From Carya illinoinensis (taxonomy: Eukaryota > Streptophyta > Magnoliopsida > Fagales > Juglandaceae), in NCBI RefSeq assembly GCF_018687715.1, contig NC_056765.1, positions 8,668,501 through 8,732,500 of the forward strand: DNA of 64,000 bases, given 5' to 3'. Below, one piece after another: positions 1-12,964 of this stretch; positions within the stretch are counted from its first letter, which is position 1, and each line of letters begins with the position of its first letter. The position numbers and the translations under genes were made by a program. The notes under the pieces were generated by a model. It had not been told where the DNA came from, did no database searches, and worked only from the letters and a program-made list of their open reading frames with translations.

Positions 1-691
1 ATTAATAATTTAATTTTATACTTATGGCTGACCATAAATTCAAAACTGAAATGAAACTAAAGTTGCAGGGGAAAAAAATGAGAAAGGAAAAATAAAGTAT
101 AACAGTTGGAAATTAAAATGTAGTAAAATAATTAGTTGATGAGTATATAGTAACCCTTCAAATTTAAAGGAAACTATAGATTTACTGTAACTCAAAACTT
201 CCTATTTCTTATTTGATGAATCCAATGCAGCTTTGATTTACATATATTCATCATTTTATACATTTAGCTTGGCTTTTGATGAAGCCAATGCCAATACTCT
301 TAGCTATGCATTTGGATGATCTACGGGATCATTAAATTTAAGAAAATAAAAGTTTTATATGTATTTATTTTTACTAATTTTTTTATATTTTATTAATGTA
401 ATTAATTATATTATTTTTAATATAAAATAATTATTTTGATTAATTATATTAATAAAATATATGATAAATATACAAAACTAATAACTGTATATGACAGAAT
501 TCAAAGACTAAATAATTTGTGTAAATTTGATGTGTGCATGCACAAGTCAATTGAAAAAAAGTGAGAGATTTGAAAAATTGAGTTATTGTGCAAATAGTTA
601 TGCAAAATTCATATAAATTATTATTTTTTCACTCTTATTTTATTATATTGAATTGACATTATTTATGCTTATTTAAACTTATTATTATCAT

Positions 692-728
<37 letters not shown>

Positions 729-1250
729 CTCTCCTAAATGCTAAGATAAGAGCACAATTTTATAGAATGATTGAGCTCATTCAAATAAGATAAAAGAGTA
801 AAATTAATGATTGAAGGCAAACGTGTCTAGGTCCCTCCTGTCTCTTTTTTCATATAAGAGGATGCTATTTCGATTACGCCTAATTGGTAGGAGGCCGCAG
901 TCATCCGATGATTCCGATTATTACCCCCTACCATTTTTACCTAAGAAAAATAATAATAATTAAATAAGTGAAATACTTTTTTTTTTAAAATATGACGGTA
1001 CCCCAATTTAATTGATAGTACTCACTTATGACTGAAGAATACTGTAGTTACAACTATAATACCTAGTGTTACAAATAATCATAAAATCCAAATCTAAGTA
1101 TAAGAAACATTAATATAATCACTCTAATTATTACACAAATTAAGAGTTGAGCTATTGATATTAATGAAAAATTAAGAAAAACTGACAAATATACTTGCAC
1201 AAAAACAATCAATCTAGTTAAATTAAAGATAAAACATAAAAACAAATCTA
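1..1250. other. AT-rich intergenic DNA, no gene seen
   Basis: No coding exon can be supported here. The stretch is strongly AT-rich and contains a short (TA)n run near 696-722 and poly-A/poly-T tracts. Short open frames in it have low-complexity translations and no recognisable domain. Confidence 0.6.
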
Positions 1251-1252
1251 CT

Positions 1253-1560
1253 ATCTGCATCGAATAATATGTAATTTAGCTTGATCCACTCGAAGAGAGC
1301 TAAAAATGTCTTTCAGAAGACCATGTTTATTATTAGCAAAAACAATATCATTTCCATTAGATTCTAACTTGGCTAATATGTCAGCTACATGATTCATTTC
1401 TCTAAAAATATGGGAGATCCTCATAACCAATGAACTAGTCTTCAATTTAGCCTTATGTCAATATGTGTAACTCCTCCAAGGGACTTGGTCATTCTAATCC
1501 CACCACTCGAACACTAGTTTAGAGTCAGTTTTAATTTCGATATGCATAATATTCATATGT
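1253..1560 (-). mobile_element. LINE RNase H remnant
   Basis: The minus strand encodes a piece resembling the C-terminal RNase H domain found at the end of plant L1-type LINE polyproteins. An 'IKTDSKLV' segment near 1530 is followed by 'ISHIFREMNHVADILAKL' near 1400, matching the usual 'VYREANRVADxLA' block with its conserved His, Glu and Asp region. In-frame stops separate the two parts, and no reverse transcriptase lies upstream, so this is a decayed fragment. It could also be a captured RNase H-like domain; LINE origin is inferred from family resemblance. Confidence 0.5.
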
Positions 1561-1589
1561 ACATAGAAATTAAGACTATCTAAGTCACA

Positions 1590-1755
1590 AATAGATTATA
1601 CAAAAACAATTATACAAATTGATATGGCTTGATGTGACTCGTAAGATTATAAAATTACTTTTATTATAAAGTATATCTAACGAATCAGATAAAATTATAT
1701 CAGTTTGTGATATTATTTTTATATAATTCTTTTATAGGTGTTATTGTACTCTTTA
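1590..1755. repeat. MITE family A, copy 1
   Basis: A ~165 bp AT-rich unit with inverted ends of the type 'TACACAAA..TAAACT..A..AACTGATGTGG' and a core resembling 'TTACTTTTATTATAAA..T..ATCTAACG'. Similar units occur near 29141, 35035 and 42430. The short length, terminal inverted repeats, lack of coding and dispersed copies define a MITE-like family. Confidence 0.5.
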
Positions 1756-2240
1756 GATAATCCTAATTGAAGAAAAGAGCGACATCTGTCACTCGAGAAA
1801 TTCTCTTAAGTGAAAAAATTTGGCTTTTTTTTTCATATATTTTTTTTATACCTTTAAACATTTATAAAAAATGCACAATATCATTAAAAAATACTTCCTT
1901 AATCATTAAGTGAAAAAAAATCTATCAAGACTCACCGGCCGAATAATGTCTCGGTGGGTTAGTGTTTTCCTAGAAGAAATACTAGTTTTAGAGGTTGATG
2001 ATATGAAAGGAGCGACTGTCAATTTTTGAAATGTGAAATAAATCTTAAAAATTTTCAATTTTGGCATATGTGAAATCTTTGATGGATGTTTCTACTAATA
2101 AGCTGAGTTACCAATAAACTATTTCATATATGTAAAATAGGAGAATGCATTATTGAAGAAAGTTAGGAAAGGACGATCCATCATCCATGCGCACGTGACA
2201 ACAGGTGGCTTAAACAGAACGTTGCCATGGACATTGAACA

Positions 2241-2249
2241 TATATAAAG
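2241..2249 (+). promoter_or_regulatory. TATA box, receptor pseudokinase gene
   Basis: TATATAAAG lies about 375 bases upstream of the chosen start codon at 2617 and is a near-consensus plant TATA box. Transcription would then begin near 2275, giving a long 5' leader. The assignment is by motif and position only. Confidence 0.4.
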
Positions 2250-2616
2250 AAGCGTCGCCACCCTGAACGCGGCACGCCCAATGACAAAGCAACTTCAACG
2301 TTGCTGAATCGCCGCAAAACTGAGAAGCCTGACTATACAAGCCGCTATATCTGGTTCTCTCTTATTTCCCCGAAACACTGGGTCTTCCCCGACTCTTCAT
2401 ATCCCTTTATCTAGTCAACGAGTCTCTCAAATTCTGTAACAGCATCGGTGAGTTCTCGGTCATTTACAGCTTTTAACAAAAGAGGCCAGAAAAAGAAAAT
2501 GAAACCTCAGTGCATATGTATATACACGTTCAATTTACATGCTATGTATATTTGGTTAGACAGGAATGAAGATAAGGACCGTCTTTGATTTGTCAGGTGT
2601 TTTGAGTCTTCTTGGG

Positions 2617-5600
2617 ATGGGTGGACGTTGGAGAATCAACCAGTTAAAGCTCCTCATGGCGGTGTTCATGGCGGTGATATCACTGTTTTTTAGGAGTCAA
2701 TGTTCGTCTCTGAACAGCGAAGGTACATATACAAGCTCTGCATGATGTCCGTACAGTTCCCTTCTCGAGCTGATGCTTTCTTTTCAGATATTGAGTTTGA
2801 TCGCTCTATGAAAAATAGTACTGCATTGAACGCAGGTTTGGCGTTGTTGAGGTTCCGGGACAGAGTGGTGAGAGACCCATTTGGGGCTTTATGGGATTGG
2901 AATGAGAATTACGGAGGGGTCGATCCTTGTGCTTGGTTCGGAGTGGAGTGGTCGGACGGGAAAGTGATGACCTTGTGAGTGGCATCGATATTATGCAGAG
3001 CATCTGTTCGTTCTTAGATATTTGTTTTTTGCTTTCCGATCTTAGTTTTTTCTTCTCAGAAGGCAACAGATTTAAGCACTTCTAAAACTCCAACCAAACA
3101 CAACTACTTTAAGTGTGTCGGATATGTTGAACAAACTATGCTTTTGATCCAAGTTTGACTATTTCTATGCATGAGACCATATTCTATGACTCTGGTGAGA
3201 TTCATTTTTCGTACACTTGACCAAGAAATCGTGTTCTAATCTAGATAATGATTTCAAGTTCTTGTGTTCATACAAAATGCTAATTAGAATGGGGTTCATG
3301 GTACTAGAGATGTGTGTCAGTGTATGCAATGGTAATGCTATAAATGCTTTTTCCATTTCAAATCGTTTTCAAGCACTCCTAATTCAATCTTCATTCATTC
3401 TTTCGGGAAGAGTCTGGAGACCATGGTAGCTAGTATGTACCTAAATGGCCACACTGCTTCTGACCATTATGTGTACCAAATCTAACTTCTAAAAGAATAA
3501 GTATGCAAGGGAATTCGGTTAATTGTTCAAGTCAATGATCAATTCAATTACAGGGTTTCGATCAAGAACCAAATTTTGATCTGCAAGAGTAGTAACTTTC
3601 TTGGAAGATACAGAAATTGTTGCTCGACACTCAACTTATAAAACAGCTGAAGTGATACACAGCCAATTTTAAAGAGGCAAGAGGCAAAGTAGTTATAGCT
3701 GCATAAGCAAAACTCTTCTACTGTAATCGAAAGTAATGCTGGTTCTGATAGAATTCTTATTTCTGTTTTATGCTATTCCTTTTATCCTACTGGTGGTGTT
3801 GATTCTTCCATCTTGTAATCCATGGTTTCTCGAATTTGAAATTTCTATGCTTTAAGTTTTAACCCTGCAGTCATAATCGTCCACTTGCAGGACTCTGAAA
3901 GATCTTTGTCTTGAAGGAACATTGGCACCTGAGCTTGGGGAGCTGGCTTACATAAAATCTATGTAAGCATATATATTTTTTCCTGAAAAACTCGATTTTG
4001 GTCCTTGATTTATATTTCTCTATTATAAATTGATTACTTAGGCTTAACTTCTACAGAATTTTACGAAACAATTCTTTTACTGGGAATATTCCAAACGAGA
4101 TTGGGAAATTGAAAGACCTGGAGGTTTTGGACTTGGGAAACAATAACTTTAGTGGACCGTTTCCATCAGACTTCGGCAGTAATCCTATCTTGACTACACT
4201 GTAATATAATCCTTCTACATTTTTGTCTTCACTGGTCTTATATAGACGAGCTTCTACTAAGTCCATCCTATGTTTCTTACCTCAGTTTACTTGACAACAA
4301 CAAGTTCCTTGGTACCATCTCTCCTGAACATTATGAGCTGAAGACACTTTCTGAATTTCAGACAGATGATAATAAGCTATTTGGTACTCCGAAGGCGTCC
4401 TGTAACAGTTTATCTTTTGCTTGGTAAGCAAGTTCTTGATGTCAATCTTCTCAGAACACTAGTACTTTGTATCTGTGATATAACGAGTATAACAATCTCT
4501 ATGAAAAGCAGAAACAAGCTTGAAAATACTTTACTGCAGAGGAATTAGAAAAATGACGATCATGAAACTAAAATTGATAAACTTGCCTTGGTACATTAGC
4601 GGGTGGGAAAGAAATTTGAACTCATTTTTGCCACCTTGGCCACAATTCAGTTCAGTCATCTTGAAGATAGGTACATATAACTGATTATACATATTAAACG
4701 GTGGTTATAATAAGGAGGGCTAGCAGTTGGTTAATTCTAAAATATGTTGGAAAATAACATGATTAAAATACAGAGAGGGGAATAGTCGAATCTTATACTC
4801 ATAAATGAGTAGATTTGAGGACATAATCTTCATAAAACTTCTTATGGGTCTGGGAATTAAAATTACTAAAGAAAGCTTTAGCCTTACTGTTTTAACAGAA
4901 GATTAGGATTTCTCTTTACTTAAGCTGGTGGCTTACCATGCTTACATGATTAGTGCGATGTCACTGTTCTAACCAGAAGTTTAAAGCAAATTTTGATCTC
5001 TGGCACTGGAAAACTTTTACACTTGAATTGATTCCAATAATTTCCGTTAGAAATCCTATCATATTATTACCCATGACTCCATGCTGATAATTCTTTTGCA
5101 ATGTTAGGAAGAAAGACAGGTTTGGCGATGAAACTCACCGTAGGATGCTGCAGGTAGTGGATGATGTCTCAAATCCATCCAGAGGCAATGAAGACAACAA
5201 GAGGGCACTATCATCACCATTACCTTCTCCCTTTCCTTCGCCATCGGACTATTTGCCTCCGTTAGGATCACAGTCACCATTTTCACAGTCTACATCACCA
5301 TTGTCAATTCCTCCATCGGCATCCTCATTAGAGTCTCCAATATCCTCCCCATCACAACCTCCTTTCAATATCTTCCTGACTCCATCAACATCACCTGTTG
5401 TTGCACCAACTCCTGCTTCAACAATTCCAGAAAATCCAACAGTAATGGTATCTGCACCAGCAGTTTCCCATTGGGATCCCAGTCGTTACCCTACTTCAAG
5501 TCCAAGCCAAGGGGTTAAACAGAATTCTAAAACAAAGCGTGATGTAGTTCTAATATGGGTTGGAATTATCGGAGGTTGCTTATTTATTTTGATTTTAGCG

Positions 5601-7476
5601 ATCGGGCTTGTTTTTTGCAGAAGCAATAAGGTTGTTACTGTGAAACCATGGGCGACAGGGTTAAGTGGGCAGTTGCAGAAGGCATTTGTAACAGGTCATT
5701 CTTCTCTCTCTTAACAAAAAAAATCTCTGTGTTTGTAATCTGATCTAAGGCTCTCTATGCAATAGGACTACCATAACACTGCATGACTGAATTGCTAGCA
5801 AACATACACTGTCCACTAGTTATTCCTGGAAGACATCTGAGCCATGCATACAAACCAGTTAACTGATGACATCAGAACAACGGTCTAAGGAAACATCCAT
5901 TCCTTGTTTCCCACATTTAAGTGTCATCTAAAAGGTTATGATTACCCGTCTTGTGGTCAAACTTCCTATGTAACTCCTTGTAAGAGTAAAACAAGTTTCA
6001 AACCTCCATGCATGCATAACAGATGAACAATACTTCATCTTCTAATCCCTCAGATCTGGTACAATCATAAATTATGCTTTATTCCCAACCTAGAGGTTTA
6101 TGTACTGATATTTGACAGTCTGAATTAAGGTGTGCCGAAGCTCAACCGACCAGAACTTGAAGCAGCTTGTGAAGATTTTAGCAATATAATTGGTTCTTTC
6201 TCAGATGGAACTGTTTATAAGGGAACTCTTTCAAGTGGAGTGGAAATAGCTGTAACATCTAGTGCAGTGACATCTCCTGGAAACTGGTCAAAAAACTTGA
6301 AAGTCCAATTCAGAAAGAAGGTATAGAAGAATCAAATCTCACCAAACTTAGGGCATTCATTCTGACAGTTTCTGAGGGTCAATTCTGTTTATATCTTCAG
6401 ATAGAGACATTGTCAAAAGTGAACCACAAAAACTTCGTGAACCTCATTGGATTTTGTGAAGAAGAGAAGCCATTCACGAGAATGATGGTTTTTGAGTACG
6501 CTCCAAATGGTACACTATTTGAGCATTTACACAGTGAGTACCTAAACTATTCCCTGTATGTTTAACAGATAGCAAATAAATGATGAGATCAATTTGTACT
6601 TCACTTAGCATTTCACAATTCTCTAAAAGACCTGTTTCATGTCATTGCTTACATACAAATTGCATTAACGGTTCCCAAAAAAAACAAAAAATCAGCACTT
6701 GAATATGCCTCTGTTGCTGCAGTTTACATTTATCATTATGTTATTCCTGCAAGTTAGGAAAATGGCTTTGGCTGAGAGGAAAATGCTATATAGTATATAT
6801 CTTTTTTTTCATATCTACGATAAATGAATCTGCATGGGCCAATTTATGGGTCTGAAAATGTTCAAATATTTTATGCCTTGCAGTAAAAGAAGCAGAGCAC
6901 TTGGACTGGGGAATGAGACTCCGAATAGCTATGGGCATTGCATACTGTCTGGAATATATGCACCAGTTGACGCCACCTATAACCCACAAAAACCTACAAT
7001 CCTCCTCCATATACCTGACTGAAGATTATGCAGCCAAAATATCAGATTTCAGTTTTTGGAATCATATAACTGCAGCCAAGAGTGAAACAGATGTTATGGA
7101 CCTTTCAGAAATCCCATCAGTGGAACCAGAAAGCAATGTTTACAGCTTCGGTCTAATCTTGTTTGAAATGATGACAGGAAGGATTCCATACTCTTTTGAC
7201 AATGGCTCTCTTGCAGATTGGGTATCAGACTATCTAAAAGGAGTGCAGCACTCGAGAGAAATGGTGGATCCAACTCTAGAATCTTTCCAGGTGGATGAGC
7301 TTGAGCAATTGTTTGAAGTGATAAAATATTGTCTCCAACCTGATCCAAAGCAAAGACCATCTATGAGTGAGATCACAACTAAAATGAAAGATATCACAGA
7401 AATGGGGCCTGATGGAGCAACACCAAAACTATCTCCTCTGTGGTGGGCAGAGCTGGAAATAATGTCTACAGACTAG
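2617..7476 (+). CDS. LRR receptor-like pseudokinase, MALE DISCOVERER/MRH1 type
   Basis: A probable plasma-membrane receptor with an inactive kinase domain. Exons read from splice sites: 2617-2722, 2836-2974, 3891-3962, 4057-4200, 4286-4423, 5108-5694, 6130-6320, 6401-6533, 6884-7476, giving 700 residues in one open frame. It has a signal peptide (about 1-30), an N-terminal LRR cap with 'DPCAWFGVEWSDG' near 65-77, about three LRRs encoded by 72/144/138-base exons, a Ser/Pro-rich stretch (about 234-330), one membrane helix (about 346-370) and a kinase-like domain from 397. The catalytic Lys is Thr (AVT near 438), the HRD loop reads THKN (537-540), and DFG reads DFS (558-560). These losses are typical of the family related to Arabidopsis At2g40270, MRH1/MDIS2 and MDIS1, linked to pollen tube guidance and root hairs. 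An in-frame ATG at 2566 would add 17 residues; 2617 was chosen because the signal peptide follows it. Confidence 0.88.
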
Positions 7477-8660
7477 AGTTGAGAGTTGAAGTTGACACTT
7501 GAGTAGATCTTGAAGTCTCCGTGTATCCTTTTTCTGTTGATTTTAGTTGGAGTGAATTGCAAGGTAGATGAGACGGTAAGATATTTGTGCAGAAGTAAGA
7601 ACTGGCGGCGCATGCTCCTGCTTGCGCTCTTGTTTTGTTCTTTTTTCAATGTTTTTCACTTTTTTGGATGTTCTAAGGTTGTACAACTTCACCATAAGAG
7701 ATTATGCCATCAACCTCGACATCAATAAATGTGGCTTTTCAAGAATTATCCACTCTTAAGTTTATGGTAGGTCATCTCACTCAAGTCAGCGACTACTTAT
7801 CTTTAACCTGTAACCACCTCACCGTTCTCCCACTAATCTTCACCATTTCCAGAAGCCTAGACGCTTGGCAGTTACATCTTGAAATTACATCAGGAACAAG
7901 AGAATTATTCCAGCGAGTATGTTGCCTAGGAAACATCTCAAGGGAATATACTTTCTAAGGACTTTGTATCACCTAACCCAGCATAAACATGAAAAACAAG
8001 TCTTTTGGGTTAGATGTGGTCATTGAAGTAGAAGCAAAACCGCTCAGTTCACTTACTCGAGGGAAAGTTCCTATTTGATTTCTAGAGGAAGGGAAAGTTC
8101 CCATTGCTAAATCTGGCTTGAAGGACTTAACCCTTGTTTGATCTTCCTACAGCTTTAGATTCATTTTGGTCATCTATCATATTATCCATATGTTTATTTT
8201 TCTCCCACTCCCAACCATAGAGTTCGAACAATAATTTTTGAAAATCGTGGTCCATTTTTGTAGAAAATAAAATGTAATAAAAAAGGAGATAGAGAATAGA
8301 GAATGAGGGAGAGAGTCCCTATCTATAATAATGAGAATAGAGAAAAAATGGAAATATAATAAATCAATAATACTAATTGATGGTGATTGATTTATATAAT
8401 AAATTAAAAATGATAGAAAATAAATCATATTACTATATATAATAGTCGAGTAATCAGTAATGCTAGTTAAGTCGTGGAGTATTCAAATATTATACAGTCG
8501 TTTTAAAAAAGAGCAAAGTTTATTATTAAAAAATTAATTTCTTTTCATATAAGTCCTGTATTTATTTATACTTTTCAAAGGGGTTATATAAGACCATCAC
8601 TTTTCTTTTTGGATATTGCATTTCTATACAGAGCCAAAATAAATATATTTTTGAACTCTG
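7477..8660. other. 3' flank of receptor gene, no further gene
   Basis: The 3' UTR and downstream DNA. The first several hundred bases are T-rich, as expected of a plant 3' UTR. A weak, partial MITE family B-like stretch with the motif TTATTAAAAAATTAATTT lies near 8465-8580. No coding exon is supported. Confidence 0.5.
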
Positions 8661-10235
8661 AATGTATTGATCGATGCCATCAACACTGAATGGGCGTTTA
8701 CTCCAGACTGTTTATCTTAAGAATTTTTGTAATCAGGAATATTTGTTTGTTTCCGCCTTCTTTACTAAGCAGTCTCGATGTATGATTACAACTTGCAAAC
8801 TTATCCGAACAACGACCATTGACCAAACAGAACGTAAACCAGTCAGGAGAGGAGGCAAGCGTCAAGACAAGTGAGTCAAGTACGTAGAAAATTAAGGTGA
8901 GAAATCTGACCTTGCTGTGTTTTTCAAATATCAGTTCTCGGACGGTGCAAAGCAGGCCAATTGTCATCAACTTGGGCAGATGGACAGAGGCTATTAGTAT
9001 TAAAAACCACCAGATCTTTGCAAAGATAAGATGCTTGTCTATATACGGCTGTGGTTGGTGTGCTCGGGGCTGGAAGCATGTGTGATAAATGAGACTCGGG
9101 CTTGAAGCATGAGTGGCATTCACTTCCTTGTCATTTTTATGCTCCCAACTCATGACTAACCACTTCTATCAATTTCATCAACCACAAATTGGGTTGTTGA
9201 AATTTTTGATTGTCATATAATTATTTTACAACTAATGATAATATTTCATAAAAGAATAAACTCACATATTGTGATTTGTTGTAGTATATCAGATTATAAT
9301 TTTTTTTTAAAAAATAAAATAAATATAACGTATCGCATCTAGCAACGTCAATTTATCAACTTTACTTTTAGCAAAAACCCTGCATAATCTATTGAAAATA
9401 AAGATACCAGGCCAAAATATCAAGTCCAACTTGCCATTCCTGGCTTATTATAATTTAATTGATTAGTGCTTTCTCCTTTACAACCTAGTCTTCTTTCATG
9501 TTCACGACTCGCATCCTCCAAAAATATTTTCCACATACAGTAATTGAACACAGCAATATCATGTTAGAATGTTGAACTTCCAGGATGAGTAGAAATAAGT
9601 TGATTGGAGTTCAGTGGCAAGATGGAGTCTCTCTACAATAGTCTTGACATAGAGAAAACAGAACTTACATCTTATATAACCAGAATATTCTTCCTCCATC
9701 AAGTTCATCACGGTTCACAATGATTTCCAAAATCTACACCAGCACTCTTAAAGAAAAGGAAGCTCTTAAGTAAAAGAAGGAAAAAGAATACAATAATAAT
9801 GGCTTACAACAGCTTCCTCCTTTTACTGTGTACAGCTCGACAGTGCATATAAATACATGAAAGATGTCCAAAATTTACAATGTTATTGTAATGTTATAGT
9901 ATTTATTGAACTCTACTTAATTACATTGTGCTAAAACTCTATCATTATGCTTACAACAATCACCATCTATCCAGTATTTGTTCCCAAGAACAAGACAACT
10001 TTATTCCTAATAGCCTCCATCAAACGGCCCTTCCAACACTTTTGTGCAGCTCAAAGCAATCCAAACTATACAAAATCAACATGTGAAAAGCACCTAGAAA
10101 TTGGTGCTTGTATTAACATGTAAAATCCCAGCGAGAAGTGCTTGTGCTATAAAAATCTAGAGTAGAAAACTATGTTTTGGAACAGATCGGCATTGACGAA
10201 TCTCACGCATTTGAATAGAAGTTTTCAAAGCGTTT
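8661..10235. other. Intergenic, no gene supported
   Basis: Open frames of up to 151 codons exist on the minus strand near 8698-9153, but they lack a recognisable domain and have no coding-like neighbours. The last few hundred bases before 10236 are probably the 3' UTR of the minus-strand PPR-type gene. Confidence 0.45.
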
Positions 10236-12348
10236 TCAAAGCATTTTCAAGACCCAGAGCCTGTGTTTCTTTATATACAGATAAACAATAGAAGGTCCAA
10301 TCAAACTTGCATCAGAGAGGCGCTTGCAAAGCTTGAGGTAAGTGTCTACATTTCCAGAACGATGGATTCCTTTTCTTACTCCCTGCAGTACAGCTGCCCT
10401 GTCCAAATACTCTGGATGAAAGCCCAGATCAAGCATTTTAATCAGTGTTTCTGCAGCATCATTGAAATGCCCTCCTTTAATGTAACCCCTCAATAACCAT
10501 GATAGGCTTTTCTTCTTGCGCAAAGAACTTTTAACCTCGATTCTAGTAAGCAACCGTGAAATAGCATTGGCCTCCTTCTTGGAAGCACAGATGGCTAGAA
10601 CAATATCATAAAGGTCTCCGTCAGCCTCTTTACCCACAAGCTTCATTTCCCACAACTGCCTTTCGGCCTCCAGTCCCCGACCAGCACAAATATACATAGC
10701 AAGGAGCCTCTCATGTACCGCCCCAGAAAGTGAAGAGCTTCCCTCTTCAATCACCCAACTAGACAGTTGTACTCCATCAGCTAAAAGATCAGACTTATAC
10801 TTTTCAACAAGCCCAACATTTTCTACATCAAGCTCTGCGATCAACCCATCCCTAGCAAAACCTTTCAACTTACGTAAAGCTTTCCCAAGTTCATTCAGCT
10901 CTTTAACCACAGCTGTCATTGCAATGAGGTAGCTGTAGACCTCTGGCTTCAACCCAGATTCTCTAAGATGAATAACCAACTTGACTGCATCCCTATAGTT
11001 ACCCTCAACCTGACAGGATGCATCTCATGTTGTTATCCGTAAAATTTAATTCAAGACTAGGAAAATAAGTACGCAGGAAACAAAAGGTTACAAAATTAAA
11101 AATTAACCATGGATTAGGCAAAAGATGGTAAAAAATCCGCCAATCTCACAAATAAAGTTGATTAACAATCACTAGATGAAACATAGTTCACTACATGGGT
11201 TCGATCCATTTGAAGAAAGTGGTTGGCATCCGACACATTATACAGTATATAGCAATTAGTATTATATTCGGAAGACTAGCAAAATCTATGTATTTTGTCC
11301 GAATTATGAAGACTTACAGATTTCAACGCATCTTAGCATCAGAATAGTAATATTTGACAGAAACCCAACAGAAAACGAGTAAATATAAAAGCTATTGGTG
11401 ATTGAGCTTCGACAATCAAATTTGTCCACCAAACATGAAAGCAAACAATAAGCTTTCTTCCAAATTAAACCACAACACGATTAGAAACTAAAACTACAAG
11501 CAAGGGTGAATGGAATTTAAAGCCAACATGATATCAAAAGCAGCAAAGACAAAAATTCATAGATGAAACAGGAATATGCTAAATTCCTCAATACTCACCA
11601 TCATCTTCCAAGCAAGATACCCGGTTGGGCCTCCTTTATTCCCCTCCCCACCATCCTCCTCCGCAGCACCACCAATCCCACGCCTCAACACCTCCTTCAC
11701 AAAAAAAACCACCTTCTCCCTCTCCTTCTCACCCATCTCCCAATACAAAGATATCACCTTCTCCACCATGCTAAATTCGGGCTTCAACCCAACACAGTCC
11801 ATGTCCACGAGCAAATCCACCACGTCCCCAACATCATGTTCCTCCTCGATCAACTTCTTCACCCAACCGCACATTAAGCCAACCATGAGTTCCATGGTCT
11901 CCTTGTCCACCCTATTCTCCTTCTTCAGCCACTCGAACACCTCGAGCGCGCACCACGAGTCCCTCCCCTCCTGCGCGAAGTACACCAGCACCAGCTGTAA
12001 CTCCCTCGCCGAGAGCCGCTCGTTCATCTCCTCCAGCACATCTGACGGCTCCCTCGCCATCCTTTCCAGCTCCTCAATTGCCTCGAAAAACCCTTCGCCC
12101 ATTTCGTCCTCGTCGTCGCTCGTCACGAACTGGTCCAGCTCAACCGACCTGAACGATCCGAGTTCTCGGATTCTGCTAGGTTTCGCGACCACGAAGCTAG
12201 GGTTTCGGTGGTAATTGCCGATTCTAGTGGAAATTCTTGAACTCCGACAAACCCGGGGAACAAAGAACCGGCAGCGCCGAAGCGAAAATGACGAACAAAA
12301 TGAAAAACTGGATTCGGTCGACGAAGCAAAATTGAACGCAGAGGCCAT
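10236..12348 (-). CDS. PPR-type chloroplast protein resembling At2g30100
   Basis: Two exons on the minus strand, 12348-11599 and 11009-10236, joined at a GTGAGT donor and a CCTGTCAG acceptor, phase 0, giving 507 residues. The first ~60 residues are rich in Ser, Arg and Phe with few acidic residues, like a chloroplast transit peptide. An acidic block 'SDDEDEMGEGFFEAIEELER' follows, then helical repeats of the PPR/TPR kind such as 'CALEVFEWLKKENRVDKETMELM' shortened here to its first part, CALEVFEWLKKENRVDKE. The second exon holds further helical repeats ('GLKPEVYSYLIAMTAVVKE', 'GGHFNDAAETLIKMLDLGFH'). Order, length and motifs fit the plant protein annotated in Arabidopsis as PPR-containing At2g30100; a role in organelle RNA metabolism is family inference. 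The ATG at 12348 was preferred to an in-frame ATG at 12378 because the transit-like sequence begins there. Confidence 0.82.
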
Positions 12349-12964
12349 TTCTTTTCGCTCAAATTTCGAAAGAATCAAAGTATTTAACCCGTGTTTGGTT
12401 GCCGCCAGCGTTTCGAAGGAAAAGAGTGAAAATCAAAATGGTAAAGTTCAGATCAATCGAAGTCAAAACGTTGTGTTTTTAGCCATAATTTCGAGGTAAG
12501 TTCTTGCTTTCTCGGGGTTCCCCGATGGTCAAAACCGCACCCAACAGAAAAACATAGACAAAAGAGTTCACTTCCTTTTCTCTTCAAGTAAATTTCTCTG
12601 CAGAAAAACAGAGCAGTTAGGTCTCCGCTCGACACAGAAATATAACTCGAAGAAAGGTCCCATTGGAGGATGACAGATTAAGAAAACAGAAAACGGGACG
12701 AGTAAAGTAGAGCGAAATCGGTAGGGATATAGGAAACAAAACAAGATTGAAGGTGTTCGGGACTAAGCAATGGTTGTATGGCTCATGAGTGGAGCTTGTC
12801 AGCCATGGCTGTCGATTGCCACCGCTGCAAGACAAAAGCCGTCCTTGTGAGGACTTCGAGAGGCAACGTGTTCGTAAGGGGACTTCACTTCACAGCGACT
12901 CCTAAGTCTAATGCGTATGGCAGTTTACTGAAATGTCCTTGGGTCGGTGGCTCTTTGTAAGGCG
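12349..12964. other. 5' flank/promoter region of PPR-type gene
   Basis: Upstream DNA of the minus-strand gene, more GC-rich than the surrounding spacer, as is common around plant housekeeping promoters. A 60-codon plus-strand frame at 12778-12960 has no recognisable domain. No clear TATA box was identified. Confidence 0.4.

Noticed and set aside
8698..9153. 151-codon minus-strand open frame
   Set aside because: No domain, no coding-like neighbours or splice partners, and an overlapping plus-strand frame; best explained by chance in a spacer.
11576..12214. 212-codon plus-strand frame antisense to the PPR-type gene
   Set aside because: Ser/Thr/Pro-rich shadow of the real minus-strand exon, with no independent signature.
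12778..12960. Small Cys/His-containing frame upstream of the PPR-type gene
   Set aside because: Only one 'CHRCK' pair, 60 codons, no partner exon; not enough to call a zinc-finger gene.
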